64,000 nucleotides of DNA from Enoplolaimus lenunculus (GCA_030248215.1 JASANG010001329.1:1-64000); one strand, 5' to 3'. Numbered from the stretch's first letter, positions 1-11,244 are shown. Notes: generated from the sequence alone by a model not told the origin. Numbers and translations are program-made.

Positions 1-244
1 ACATACGGCAATTCTAGATGGAAACTGAAGGCAACGTTTAATAATTTTTTGATGTCTTCAAATCTGAAATTAGTCTCGGAGCCAATTGCATAAGTTTGGC
101 CAACCCATATATCCCACCAAAAGCAAAGAGAATCAAACTTGTTTTGAAAAATATCCTCATGTTAACGATGTACATACAATCTATTTACACGGCCAATAAA
201 AAATGTTAAACACTTTAGCTTAGGCTCTGGCTTAAGAACTGCTG
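1..244. other. intergenic, nothing recognised
   Basis: AT-rich sequence with no open frame of note and no repeat I could match elsewhere in the window. Confidence 0.4.
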
Positions 245-371
245 CAATTTAGTTCGGCTGGCCGCATGCCCCGACCCGCTTATACCCGTGGGCCGAAAAT
301 GTGAGCCCAAATTGTGAGCCCGGGTTCGGCTCGGGCCCGCGGGCCTTGACCGGGCCTGTTCGAACCCTGTG
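245..371. mobile_element. partial hexamer-box MITE (CGGGCC variant)
   Basis: A GC-rich patch of overlapping gggccg / cgggcc / cccgac hexamers ends in GTTCGAACCCTG, a variant of the GTTGCACCCTG end shared by the hexamer-box MITEs of this window. Only one end is clear, so this looks like the right part of a copy. Confidence 0.4.
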
Positions 372-373
372 GG

Positions 374-600
374 GGTCAATGTAAAGAACAGGTGCAGAAC
401 AGTATTTATAAAGTTTTATTCCTTATTTATAAAGTTTTATTCCTAAGCCTAAGCGTAAGCCTAAGCCTAATAAGCCTATGCGTAAAAATGTTATTCTTTA
501 ACGTAAGCCTAAGCCTAAGCCTAAACTAGGCAAAAAATTAGTCTAAAGCTTGAGCTTATTCCACTCTAGTCCCACAGAAAAACGTTTCGGCCCTGAAAAG
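374..600 (+). mobile_element. GCCTAA MITE, diverged copy
   Basis: It begins GTCAATGTAAAGAACAGG and ends in tctagtcccacagaaaaacg plus a diverged gg-ccctg end, with degenerate GCCTAA repeats in the middle. The better preserved copies at 50233-50430 and 62797-62984 define the family. This copy carries an internal duplication of an aaagttttattcc segment. Confidence 0.6.
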
Positions 601-858
601 AATGTTATAAAATTAGGATTAACTTAGAATTTTTGCAGAGTCCAAAAACAACGCAGTCGCTCTCCTGAATTGCGGGCATAGTGCTCAATGCATAATATCT
701 TGAAACTAACATAGTCTTTAACAGAGACTATGCGCTAAAAAATTCCAAACCACTATGCCAAAAAATTTTATAAAACGAAAGATCGCGAGGTGGTGGGTAT
801 TAATGTCCTGCTGCGCCCCTGCAGCGTATGGCAAATCTTATATGATGACGATTCCTAC

Positions 859-1492
859 CAGGGTATAACCACAGGTTTACCTTCGGTTCTGGCTCCGGCA
901 GAAAATCGACCACCGGCCCCTGCTGGATGCAACCGGAGGTGAAAAATACTGGAGCCGGAGCTGCAGTCAGAGGTCAACAAAAGTTGCCGGAGCCGAAGCT
1001 GCAGCCGGAGCCGGAGGCGAAATAAAAATGATGATCAATATGGGTTAATTTTAGCTAATATCTGCAATTGTTGATAAGTTGTTTGGTTTTACGCTAATTT
1101 TCTGCAAAATTTCGGAAATTCTTCCCTGAAAATTGAAACAAAAGTAAAACAAAACGCTCTAAACAGACAAAATTTTGCAAAGTTATGCAAAATTTTACTA
1201 CCGAAATTGCCGGATACGGCAAAAATGCTGCAGGAGCCGGAGCTCGATTTTCTGCCGGAGCCGGAGGCAGACCTCCGGTTGGACCCTGGGCTCTGGCTGG
1301 CAATTGTGGTATTGAAATTAACAAATTATATCTGGTTAGTGCGTTCTGTATTACTTTTCGCATATAAATTTGAGGAAAGAATTGCGCAGATTTCATAAAA
1401 AAATAAGCGTAAAACCAAACAATCCCCACCTGCAGCTTCGGAAAGTTTTGTTGACCTATGGCTCCGGCTCCTTTATTTTTCACCCGGTGGCA
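859..1492. mobile_element. nested hexamer-box (CTCCGG) MITEs
   Basis: A left end CAGGGTATAACC at 859 is followed by CTCCGG-type hexamers. A second, inverted end (GATGCAACCGGAGGTGAAAAA) starts near 924, and hexamer clusters recur near 1240 and 1450. The core (acaaaattttgcaaag, cgcagattt..aagcgtaaaacc) matches the cores at 7146-7463 and 8690-9014. The order of parts indicates two or three copies inserted into one another. Short open frames here are products of the hexamer repeats. Confidence 0.6.
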
Positions 1493-2190
1493 AACAAGAA
1501 AATTGCAATTAAGTTTGCAGGGTGTAGCCGATTATAATGTAATATAGGCCAAGACTACTTTGGAATCAAAATATAAGCGTTTTAACACATAACTCTCACA
1601 TCTGCCGCATACTCGGTCATAAAATTGAACGATTGTCCGTCCTCATTATTTTGGTTTGCTTAGTTTTGTGAAGACATGAGTTTAAAGAGTTTTGAATAAT
1701 ATGCACTGTACGAATAGTTTAAAAGATTTGTTGAATAGCAATACTAGCTGTAATTTACCTAGCTAGGCGTAAAGTTTTCTAATGTTTCAACGTTGAATCG
1801 TGTACAAGTTGTTTATCTCTACTAGCTGGCAGTGTGCGACCGTATATTAGCTTTACTGGACACCGAAACCGAATACGGATATTGACTTGTTTACTGGAAA
1901 CGGAAACGGGATATTGCATTATGTTAAATTAATTTATATTTTCGCTGTACTTTCAGCGTGCTTAAGGTTTTCATCTGTTATAAAATTCATTATTGCTGCT
2001 AATAAAATAAAATTATTTAAAGTAACACGATAAACTACTCGCTCGCTTCCATAAGCTAAAAGTAACTGAAAAAGTATCGAATTTTGAGCTTCATTTAGTC
2101 ACTAGTCAGCTGTGTTCATGTTTGAGGTCAGGCAATGACAGATGATAAATCGATTGCACGCAACAAAGACACACTCGAAGGTAGGCTGAT
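1493..2190. other. intergenic, nothing recognised
   Basis: AT-rich sequence without a supported exon or repeat. Confidence 0.4.
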
Positions 2191-2375
2191 ACCAGTCGTA
2201 GTGGGACTACATTTATTGAGCGAACCTCGAACACACGATATCGGTTTTGGCGATTTGTGAACAATTTATTCAGATTCCTCGCACCGAAAAACCCTTTAGT
2301 GCCGAAATTAGATTTTAACCTTAATAATAAGTGAAATATTGTAAAAAGTCCTAATTTAGGCCGCAAGTAGTACTA
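2191..2375. repeat. dispersed repeat head plus satellite-like monomer
   Basis: A head starting accagtcgtagtgggactac is nearly identical to one at 21912. It is followed by one monomer in the reverse sense of the tandem family at 12460-13560 (atcggttttgg..ttattcagattcctcgcacc). The shared order of head plus monomer in two distant places shows a mobile unit rather than random satellite scatter. Confidence 0.55.
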
Positions 2376-2674
2376 AATTGGCACGATGAAGTTTGGCTTT
2401 TTGTTTAAAATATGCAATCAAACACCTGGTTACGGCATTTTTTTAAAATCCTGCTGAACCCTATTGTAACATCAGAATGTTGGAATTTTATGTTGAACTA
2501 TTTATTTTGACGAAGCTATTTTAAATCAGAAATAATGTGGGGGAGAACAAACTCACAAATTTTAGATCTGATTTTTGCTTTAAAGGTACGTGAAATGAAC
2601 CCGTCAGCAAACTTAATATTTAATTACGGGTGCATTTGCATATATATACGTATGTATATACATATTTCTTATAG

Positions 2675-2839
2675 AAATTTTTCAAATTTCGGAAATATTG
2701 AATACTGGACTTGACAAAGAGTCCTTAGCGTTGTGCATTCAATTGATTGAATCAGGCGTTAATCCGGACGCACTCAGTCGGGCTATAGTCGAGTTACGAA
2801 AGGATACGGCTGACCATCGTGCTGCGACTAATTTAAAGG
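2675..2839 (+). CDS. MZT1: MZT1 (MOZART1), one exon
   Basis: MZT1 is a small alpha-helical protein that binds gamma-tubulin complex proteins and helps recruit gamma-tubulin ring complexes to microtubule organising centres. The exon reads QISEILNTGLDKESLALCIQ and continues to GVNPDALSRAIVELRKDT, matching the family core (ISRILNTGLD..INPEALSSVIKELRK, from memory) over about 45 residues of a protein of about 80. The acceptor is ttcttatag at 2674. The donor is probably gtaata at 2840 (phase 1), because the family ends within a few residues of this point; without splicing the frame runs to a stop at 2941-2943. The 5' exon (about 20-25 residues including the ATG) was not found; frames ending at gtacgtg near 2586 have the wrong phase. 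It could be a lone retained exon, but intact splice sites and a clean frame favour a live gene. Confidence 0.8.
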
Positions 2840-4457
2840 GTAATATTTATGACTGTTTCATGCAAACGAAGCCAAAGCTGCGGAAAGTGACGAGGATTCT
2901 TTCAAAATCTCTTGTCTCAATCAAATTTTACGACTTTATTTGATAGAGCTACAACATTTAAAAGCAAATACGACCCGGAAGTTTTTAAAACGGAAATCTA
3001 AAAAGGCACGAAGATTTTAGGACGAACAGAGTAATACGCAGCGAGACCGGTTTTACGATATCCAAGGCCTACCAAACGATATCTGAGAGTGTCAACGAAG
3101 ACAAAAAATGAATATCAAATTCATTTTGTATTTTTGCCCAAATACGTGATCACCTGAGAGTGATAGGAAGCACTGTCGATACTCGGCAGCCCATATAAAC
3201 GTTTATGTACATATGTATTTAATAAATTGAAATGTGTGTAATATATTACAATACAAGTGCTGGTGGTTTGCTCATACAGTTCACACAGAAGCACTAGTTA
3301 CAATGAAACAAATCTTGCGAGCGAGAACCAACGCATTTTATCGATGGCAGCAAAGCCGACCGAACACCCAAAAAGGCAACCGTAGAATTTAATATCCGGT
3401 TAGATCCGTATAATTAATCCAAATGTAAAACTAAACGGCATTCAAATATCAGAATAGCTAACAATTCTTGCTTTGAATACCCGGTCCGCGATACAAAAAT
3501 AGTACTAGCACATTATAAGTTTAAGCTATAATGTATTGTCAAAAATATGGACATATACGTACTGTATGTGTGGTTTAATTTTAGACAAACAACAGACATC
3601 TCAACATCAAAAGTAACGCGATATTTGAGCGCACAATTTACTTGGTTTTCATGGAGGTGGACCAAACAGACTGTGATACAAGTGCAACATCTGTCACAGT
3701 TTCGGCCAACATTACTGGTAACATTACCAAAATTGATACAGATGCAGATGGTAATCATTATGTTGATGTATTTATTTTTAGTTAAGTCCTCGTGTGTTTG
3801 AATTCGTGAAAAAATTCACACTACCAGTCAAAAACAATCTGAAGATTTAGAGTTTGATCAATTGGTGATCTTGTGTTTTTGTGTACTAGGATCCGACAAG
3901 ATAGCAACAAATACCGGTGCAGGATGCGTGAATATCTTGCTTCGACAGGAGACGGCACTGAAGTTCGATATTCAAGTGCATATTTTGTCAAAAGTTAAAA
4001 ATTGATCACATAATTTTGAATTACCGGCTACAATTTCGTGTCATTTTGTTTTACTAAATGTTTTATTAACTTCTACCGTTTCAAGAAAACGTCGCTGTGA
4101 ATTATTGTTGTTTTGGTCATTAATAATAGTTGAATAATATTGTGTTATGCCTTTTGTTTTTAGCAATAGATATCCACTATCCAGCGATGCTGAATACCGG
4201 AGCCGGATATTTGGTCGCATCCAGTTGTACACGATATAGTTTCTCATAAAAACACATTCACGCAGACATAAGTAGTGATGTGTCGATAATACCGAAATTT
4301 TTGCCGATACCGATTCCTATTTTCAAATTTTGCCGATTCGGATACCATTGTCGATTCCAATTTTATTACACGATGTTTTAGGATAGAAAACTTAAGCCTT
4401 AAACACCATAAACAATTATATATAATTTTATTAGAACGGTTCATTTCAATCAATTAA
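2840..4457. other. intergenic or 3' region of MZT1
   Basis: No recognised gene. A 55-codon open frame at 2853-3020 ends in a lysine/arginine-rich stretch (KFLKRKSKKARRF) and has no start codon; it is noted but not called. The rest is AT-rich with stop codons in all frames. Confidence 0.35.
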
Positions 4458-4796
4458 CCAGAGGTCTTGCTCCGGCTCCGGCAAAAATCGACCTCCGGCT
4501 CCGGAAGTATTGCTGCTCTAGGTTCCAGCAGTTCGGTAGTTAAATCTTGAATAGTTTTACAAAATTTATTTGTTTGGTGCGTTTCGTTTTAACTCTTGGT
4601 ACATTTTTGCGGAAGAAATTGCCCATATTTCGTAAAAAATAAGCGTAAAATCAATAGATTTAATAATATCTTACAGATATTTTTTAAAATTAACAAATTA
4701 AACATCAATTAAACTGCCTCATTTCGCGTCACCTCCGGTTTCGGTAAATTTTATTTATATCTGGCTCCGGTATTTTTCGCCCCCGGTTGCACCCTG
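4458..4796. mobile_element. hexamer-box (CTCCGG) MITE
   Basis: The left end is diverged (CCAGAGGTCTTGCTCCGG) and the right end is GGTTGCACCCTG at 4785-4796. Tandem CTCCGG boxes lie just inside both ends. The core includes a gcgtaaaa..caatagat..cttacagatat segment homologous to the copies at 7146 and 8690. Confidence 0.7.
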
Positions 4797-5379
4797 AAAA
4801 GAGATAAGTTCCCGTGATCAGCCGCAGTGATATACGCCGACAAGTATAATTGGATAGCATTCCAACTTACTGTTAAGTGTCAAAATACCGGCAAATAATC
4901 GGCATTTTTTGTAGTGGCGATGCTGATGGCGACACTACCGAAAAGCGTCAATATTGGCTGGGTTTCTGAAATCTTACTTAAGTATTTACTTAAGTTATAC
5001 TTAAGTAATTACCTAAGTCGCCAATTTAAGTAAATACTTAAATTTTCGAGCAAAAACAAATAAATACAAAAATGTCAGCCATGTCGTAACAAAAGAGTAA
5101 TAGTTTTGTTTTATGTTAAGGAGACATCATGAGTCTACAATTTCAATTAGACCAAGGTTAGTATACCTGAACAGTTAATCTGCAATATATCAAATTTGTT
5201 CCGCGACTTAAAATATTTACTTAACTTATTACGGTTATAAAAATGACAAAATGGTTATGTAATTACTTTACGCGTACTTAAGTTCTACGAAAGTTTCATT
5301 TGAACTAACTAATTTTTCATTGATTTTATGTGGTTGGTCACCTGCAAACAGTACAGGGGTTATTCCTTCAAAAACACGA
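4797..5379. other. intergenic with a TTAAGTA palindromic patch
   Basis: Between 4974 and 5045 the sequence is made of TACTTAAGTA-like direct and inverted words, which can fold on itself. A short frame at 5125 (ATGAGTCTACAA..caag|gttagt) has a donor but its phase does not fit the ANAPC11 exon downstream. Confidence 0.35.
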
Positions 5380-6031
5380 CTGAATGTGAGAATATTAAAA
5401 TGGAACGCAGTTGCAACTTGGCGCTGGGTCGCTAATGATGATTCTTGCGGTATCTGTCGTATGCCTTTTGACGCATGTTGTTCTGACTGCAAACTTCCAG
5501 GTAAAAATGATGCGCAAACATTACATTGCAGCGGTGCATTTTTATCTGCTTTAGTTTTGAAGGTTGTCTCATACGTTTAAGCTTAATAATTACTGTTAGT
5601 GGTTAAACAGTAAATTGTAAAATGTATTAAGGAAGGTTCACATCCGAGTCATCGAAAAGTAACTAAGTCTGGTTTAACCTATATTTCGTGTTTTTGATAG
5701 ATTAACTGCGCAATAATGTTGAAAGATATTTTAGGCAAAATGATTTAACATTTTTGTAACAACGCGTTGACTTAAAATTTTCATTGAAAAATATGGTTTT
5801 TCGCAGGAAAAATTCCTAATTCCTTTTGTCTTTAAGCTATACTTCTGAAATTTAAATATTAAGTTAATTCTTATATATAATTCATGCATGGTTTCAGGTG
5901 ATGAATGTCCGCTGGTTTGGGGTAAATGTTCGCATTGCTTTCACATACATTGCATTGTGAAATGGCTGCATTCTCAAAATGTCCAACAGCAGTGTCCCAT
6001 GTGTCGACAGGACTGGGAATTCAGAGAATGA
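5380..6031 (+). CDS. ANAPC11: ANAPC11, RING-H2 subunit of the anaphase-promoting complex
   Basis: APC11 is the catalytic RING subunit of APC/C. It pairs with the cullin-like APC2 and the E2 enzymes that ubiquitinate cyclins and securin. There are two exons, 5380-5500 and 5898-6031, with intron gtaaaaat..gtttcag (phase 1). The product starts NVRILKWNAVATWRWVANDD and ends CPMCRQDWEFRE, about 83 residues, the normal length (human 84). The RING ligands are visible: [26 protein letters not shown], then CSHCFHIHC and CPMC. The position equivalent to the usual Met1 is a CTG (5380-5382). The frame is open upstream to 5320, and a possible acceptor (caaacag) sits at 5351, so the true start is either in an unseen upstream exon (adding about 10 residues) or is a non-AUG codon. 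Identification is firm; only the N-terminus is uncertain. Confidence 0.93.
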
Positions 6032-6425
6032 GCACTTATCTGGTAACTGGTCGAAGTCAAAATTGGTACCTGTGGAGGGATAATGTTGGTTTGGGTCTGC
6101 ACTGTTCCAGGGTGTAAACGAATAGTAATAATAACGGAAATGGGTAGTGATGAAAATAACGAAAACGAAAAACAGTTATTGAAGTATACATGCTTCAAAC
6201 GTGTTATATATTCAAGGCAAGTCACAGCTTGATTGCACTAGCAAAATTCTTGTAACATCATGTGTTGAATGTTAGTACATGGTACAATAATCAAAATAAT
6301 GTTTAAAGTATATTTTGCATTTCCACATTGTTTGTTGGCTTGCACGAAATCAAAATTCTTTTTAATAATATATGTCATACTGGTCTTTGGAATTCATTAC
6401 CTTAGTTCATGCACCCTAATTGTTC
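6032..6425 (+). other. 3' flank of ANAPC11
   Basis: AT-rich sequence after the stop codon, likely including the 3' UTR. No convincing poly(A) signal could be singled out. Confidence 0.3.
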
Positions 6426-6442
6426 ATCCCATCACAAGAATT

Positions 6443-6870
6443 CGAGGTATGATCGAAGGTGGGATTTTGGAATTTCAGTATATGGTGGAATTTGAGATTT
6501 TGGATATGGTCGTAGGTGGGATTTCAGGATAATATCGAAGGTGACATTTTCGGATTTCGGGATATGGTGTAAGGTGGGATTTTGGAATTTCAGGATATGG
6601 CCGAAAGTGGGATTTTGGGATGTCAGGATATGGCCGACGGTGAGATTTCGGGATATGATCCAAGCTGGGATTTTGGAATTTCGGGATATGGTCGAAGGTG
6701 GGCGATTGGGATTTGGGGATATGAACGAATGTGGATTTCGGTATATGGTCGAAGGTGGGATTTAAAGATTTGAGAATGTGGTCAACGATAGGATTTTTGT
6801 ATTTTGGGTTTTCGGGATATAGTGGAAGGGGGATTTTGGAATTGGGATTCAGGGATATCGTTGAAGGTGG
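6443..6870. repeat. minisatellite, about 33-36 bp unit
   Basis: Roughly a dozen degenerate units of the form ggtgggattttggaatttc..ggatatggtcgaa run head to tail. Frames on both strands stay partly open, so the short proteins predicted here (repeats of GYGRRWDF or PKSHLRPYPEI) are repeat artefacts. Units vary in length and several end in gggatatggtcgaaggtggg. Confidence 0.85.
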
Positions 6871-6879
6871 GTTTTAGCC

Positions 6880-7135
6880 TATTAAGCCTAAAACTTAAGC
6901 CTATGCCATTTACAGTCTAATCCCAAGGGTCATTTAATAATCTGTCTAAACCAAAGCCTATTTCTAAACCCTCAGCCTAAACCTAAGGTTTAGTCCAAGG
7001 GTCGTTTAAGATATAATATATAGGAGCGGAACGTTTTTCTGTGCAACTAGAATAGAGAACCTTAAGCTTTAGACTATTTTTTTGCTTGACTTCGGCTTAG
7101 GAATAAACTCATTCATACGCTTATGGGCCTTCGTT
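6880..7135 (-). mobile_element. GCCTAA MITE fragments
   Basis: From 7022 the sequence aggagcggaacgtttttctg, then tagaatagag..aagctttagacta and gcttaggaataaactcattc, matches the reverse orientation of the GCCTAA MITE. The preceding 120 bp holds degenerate aagcctaa words, so this looks like a truncated or rearranged copy. Confidence 0.5.
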
Positions 7136-7145
7136 GTAATGTATA

Positions 7146-7463
7146 GCGGGGTATACAACCTGCCTCCGTCTCCGGCAGAATATCGACCTCCGGCAGAATT
7201 TTTGGCGGAGGTTTCAGCAATTTTGGTAGCAAAATTTTGCAAAATTTATATATTTAGCGCGTTTCGTTTTACTTTTGTCACAATTTCCGGAAAACGATTT
7301 CCGAAATTTTGCAGAAAAGCAACGTAAAAAAGCAAACAACTTAACAACATATTGCAGATATTGGCTAAAATTACTAAAATTAACCATTTTTACTACCTAA
7401 TTTCGCGTCACCAAGCTTCGTTGACCTCCGGCTCCGGTATTTTTCACCTATGGTTGCACCCTG
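7146..7463. mobile_element. hexamer-box MITE with 8 bp target duplication
   Basis: The ends are cggggtatacaacc and GGTTGCACCCTG. Perfect 8 bp direct repeats AATGTATA flank it (7138-7145 and 7464-7471), the target-site length typical of hAT elements. CTCCGG/CTCCGT hexamers sit inside both ends. Confidence 0.8.
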
Positions 7464-7668
7464 AATGTATATATAGTAATTTTGGTAAGTAAATGTGGCG
7501 ATTCTTACTGAACGTAAAGAGCTGTTAGATTGTTTGACATTGTTTTTTGCATATTGCGCAGTGTATAAATATTAACTCAATTTGATGTTTTAAACCTGAC
7601 GTGAAACGAAATGATTGTGTTGGATTTATCTACGGATATCAAAATTGCATAACGTCGCCAAATATTTA

Positions 7669-7984
7669 ACTGCGGCAATGCCCCATTAAGCGAAAAATTT
7701 TCAGTTTACTATCTATAACCCCTTCTCACATTGAGTTGCCTACAGGCAACTCAGCGCAGTGTATATACGTAGAATAGTATCTATCGCACCGTGTTTAACA
7801 ATTGCCACACGTATACATAGTACTAAATCACCACAAGACGTGAGAGCCCCCTCGAGCTCGAGCGTCAAGCTCCTATAGCTAAGCGGTGATGGTATACGCC
7901 TCCCACTCCAGTCACTGGAACTCGAATCCTAGCATAAAAGTAGGTCTCAGGGGAAATAGAAAATATTCATGTGAGAAAGGGTTA
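7669..7984 (+). repeat. 316 bp dispersed repeat with tRNA-like module, copy 1
   Basis: It is about 90% like 37573-37889 along its whole length. Inside are a perfect hairpin (GAGTTGCCT-AC-AGGCAACTC, 7733-7752) and, near 7875-7940, a tRNA-like module with an A-box-like TAGCTAAGCGGTGATGG and a B-box-like CTCGAATCC followed by tagcataaaagtaggtctca. The module alone recurs at 11245-11345. This suits a SINE-like element with a polymerase III type promoter. Confidence 0.65.
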
Positions 7985-8121
7985 ATTAAGCGCAAGTTTA
8001 ATCGTAAGCAGTGGTGTGCCGAGAAATTTGGATTGGGGCCGGATTCGTGCGTTAGGTTTCCACCAAAAGTGCAATTAGAACCGTTTAACAGTGACCCATC
8101 TAAATTTTTGACGTGGGTGTG

Positions 8122-8689
8122 ACATATGAGATTGGTCACGATTTCATAGTCGGCTCCGACCCAATTTCAGAGTTCTTTTATGTCCTTTCAATTTTCAACG
8201 GGCTGGGTAAACTGGGCCAAACCAAATTGTTCGTTACGTAAACATGATTTGAAGAAAATATCGCGAGCGAGAACCTACACGCTATTTAGCTTTAATTCTA
8301 GTATAAAACTTCAGTGTAGGGTCTTTGTTGGCGTACTTTTGGCTTAGAGGTTAAACAGTGTAGGAAATCTCGTAGCTACTATTTAGAGTGAGTTGAAGAA
8401 TTCGCGACCGAGATGCTATACATTTGTTCAGTATTAAATCCCTCTGTATTAGAGTCTCAAAACGTTTCTGAGCTTTAAGCTGATTAGTTTAAGAAATTAG
8501 GCGATAAAGTTTTCCTTTGAACAGCGCCATAGGCAAAGTTTTTTTGAAAATTGAACAAAATTAACAACCTCACGAACGAAGTGACTGTTAAGTTAGGCGC
8601 ATTTTGTATCTAATATAAGTTGACACACAAAACTAATCCCGATTGGGGGGCACGGTTTCCCGGCCCCCCTCTCGGTTCGCCCCTGAAGC
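8122..8689. other. intergenic, nothing recognised
   Basis: No exon supported. A C/G-rich cggcccccct patch precedes the MITE at 8690. Confidence 0.35.
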
Positions 8690-9014
8690 CAGGGTACAAC
8701 CGAAGGTCTACCTTCGGCTCCGGTAGAATTTTTGCCGGAGGTTCCGGCAATTTCGGTAGTAAAATTTTGTGTAATTTTACACACTTAATGCATTTAGCGC
8801 CTTTCGTTTTACTTTTGTCACAATTTTCAGGAAGGAATTTCCGAAATTTCGCAGAAAATTTGCGTAAAAACCAAACAGCTTATCAACATACTGCAGATGT
8901 TGGCTAAAATTAACTATTAAAAATCGTTTTTACTACCTAATTTCGTTTCACCTCCGGCTCCGGCAACTTTCGGTGGCCTCCGACTCCGGAATTTTTCATC
9001 TCCGGTTGCACCCT
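8690..9014. mobile_element. hexamer-box (CTCCGG) MITE, best full copy
   Basis: This 325 bp copy has the left end CAGGGTACAACCGAAGG and the right end CTCCGGTTGCACCCTG. Both termini carry tandem CTCCGG/TTCGGC boxes separated by an A/T spacer. The flanks CCTGAAGC and CCGTAAGC agree at 6 of 8 positions, consistent with an old 8 bp target duplication. Confidence 0.8.
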
Positions 9015-11244
9015 GCCGTAAGCGTATAAGCAAAGCATAAGCTTAGTCTTGCAAAAGTAATATACTAAATCTACGTGTTTGTTAAGTTTTGAGAACGTAA
9101 ACGAGTCGCCGAAAAATTTTAAGTGAATCTGTTTTTCGAAGTTTATGCCGGATAAGAATAAGATTAAGCAAATTTATTTTTGACCACTATTTTTCTAGCA
9201 TAACCAGGGAATCGAAATCAGTGACTGGCTTTCGTTTAGACATTTTCTGGCAATCATGGTATCACATGTGTTAGTTTTCCGCGTGAAGAACCGTATGAAT
9301 ATTTTTAAATTAATTCTCCATTGAAAGATTTTTACGCGGAGCTGTCTTGTACAACATAGGGCACAATTTGTACTAACAATTAGAGGCTCGCAAACAGTTC
9401 ATGACCACATTGTTATTTTCCCTCACATCAATAGCAACCGACACTTCAGCGAAATGGCATGCGCCATTATTTGTAAATAAAACCATTGTGTCTCAACAAG
9501 AAATTCACACTTCTTACATTTCCTTCTGTAAACTTACATTTTGACCGCAAGCAAGATTTCCTCAGATACAATTGCATGTCTATAAAAGAACTTTCCCCAT
9601 CATTTTCTTCTGCTTTCAGTTTTACTCAAATATTAAGTATCATTCATCCGTAAAGCTATAAAGCTGTTTCGAAGATGAGTTGGGTAAAAACATTACACCC
9701 GAAAAGTTTGGAAAAATTCTTCTACTGCTAATTGTAATATGTGTTCTACAATATCACTATTGCTGAAAGCTTCTTCGCCAACTTAATGTTTCCTTAATCT
9801 TAAAAGAAACATCAATCGATTCACATTTTTCTAATCTATATTTGGCAATCTTAACCACCTAAATTTGAGCTAAGATAGAGAATGTCTATCTAAGTTTAAA
9901 AGCTCATGATGAGTACATTCAATTTCATATCAACCTACATGATGACGATAATACATATAAAGAAATTAAACATGCACAAATATTACATAGATTTTGTGTA
10001 TATTCTACCATAAAATATGATAGTCCGCGGAGGGATTTTCAAACTTAACTTTCTGATATAGTATCCTGGGATGTTTCCAGTTTTCCGGCAAATCGAACCC
10101 AGGTTAACTTAGCCATATAACATATAATCTAATTCTTGAAACAGCGTAATCGGCGTAATCTAAAACGGTTTAAACATGAAAAATGCAACCCAAAACTTGT
10201 CTTCCCGGCACAGCGAAACTTTGATCTGTATGTGCTATGGTTCCGATACATTTTTGTAACCGGGTTGCTAAAACTTTTGCATATAAATCAAAATCTAAAT
10301 TCAACATCGTAATTGGTCGCCAGTTTGAACGCTCTGATCGGCAGGTACCAGCGATAATTTACATGCGACCAACATTTTATTCAGTAATTTCACATTTATA
10401 CATTAAGACTCAAAAAGTATACTATATTGTTGCCTAATTTCCTTTATAATACCCTGAGCATTAAATACCTCCGTACCGTTACGCTTTTTAATGGAAAAGC
10501 GATTACTATTTTCACAATGCTTGTGTTGTTTAGATTTGGCTGTATATACATAATGCCACTATGTGATTTATAAAATTGTTATAATACGTGCTAGTAATCT
10601 GTAGTCGCACATATGTGCAACTCTATTAAAACACACTGTGTTTTGGCATATGTTTAGAAGGATTTGTTCAAGCAAGTATGTACTTAATAATTCTGTATTC
10701 AATTCAATACAATTTTTTACGTGTGTGGGTCCGGTAGGAATGATAGATCACGGTATCCACCATCTGAGTGGAAAATCGTTACAAATTGATGCCTGCTTTA
10801 TATACAATTTCATGTTAAAATATACGCATGAAGGAAACGGACTTCGTCTGCAAGAACAACACAAAGAAAAAGTAGACGAAAATCTATTTATCTTTAGAAT
10901 TTTTAGAAGTATAGAAGCAAGTTTGCATATGGATATAAATATCTGATGGAACGCTGCCCAAAATACGGATGTGTAGAGCACCAGCTTTAATACATAGATT
11001 AATGCAGCATGACGCTATTGTAGTGTTGTTAATTACTGCCGTCTCGTTTTCTAATTTATTTAAGTAAATCTTAGGCTCTAAGTTTTCGGTCAACTTCATA
11101 TTTTTAACACTTCCCATCTATACTTAAAAGATTTTAGTTCTGCCGCACGTTTTCAGCCATTGCGTTTACCTTTTAAAATTTCCCAGTCACAAAACAATTC
11201 CCTGTATTTTAAGATATTTTAATCCTTAGAGGTAAGATAACATC
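9015..11244. other. intergenic, no confident gene
   Basis: No exon recognised. A 103-codon open frame at 10638-10946 (+) has no family match that I know and no clear splice sites. A short aagcgtataagc..aagcttag stretch at 9019-9055 is a relic of the GCCTAA MITE. Confidence 0.35.

Noticed and set aside
480-535. True telomere or subtelomere
   Set aside because: GCCTAA units occur only inside a dispersed MITE family with target duplications, scattered across the window.
2535-2585. MZT1 first exon (atgtggggg..tttaaag|gtacgtg)
   Set aside because: Good donor, but phase 0 does not match the phase needed by exon 2675 and the peptide does not resemble MZT1.
5125-5155. ANAPC11 first exon (ATGAGTCTACAA..caag|gttagt)
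   Set aside because: The phase left by this donor does not fit the acceptor at 5351.
7875-7945. Functional tRNA gene in the 7669 repeat
   Set aside because: A- and B-box-like words are present but no cloverleaf forms, and the sequence is repeated with a non-tRNA tail.
10638-10946. 103-codon frame as a gene
   Set aside because: No family recognised, no splice sites, AT-rich codon use and overlapping minus-strand frames of similar length.
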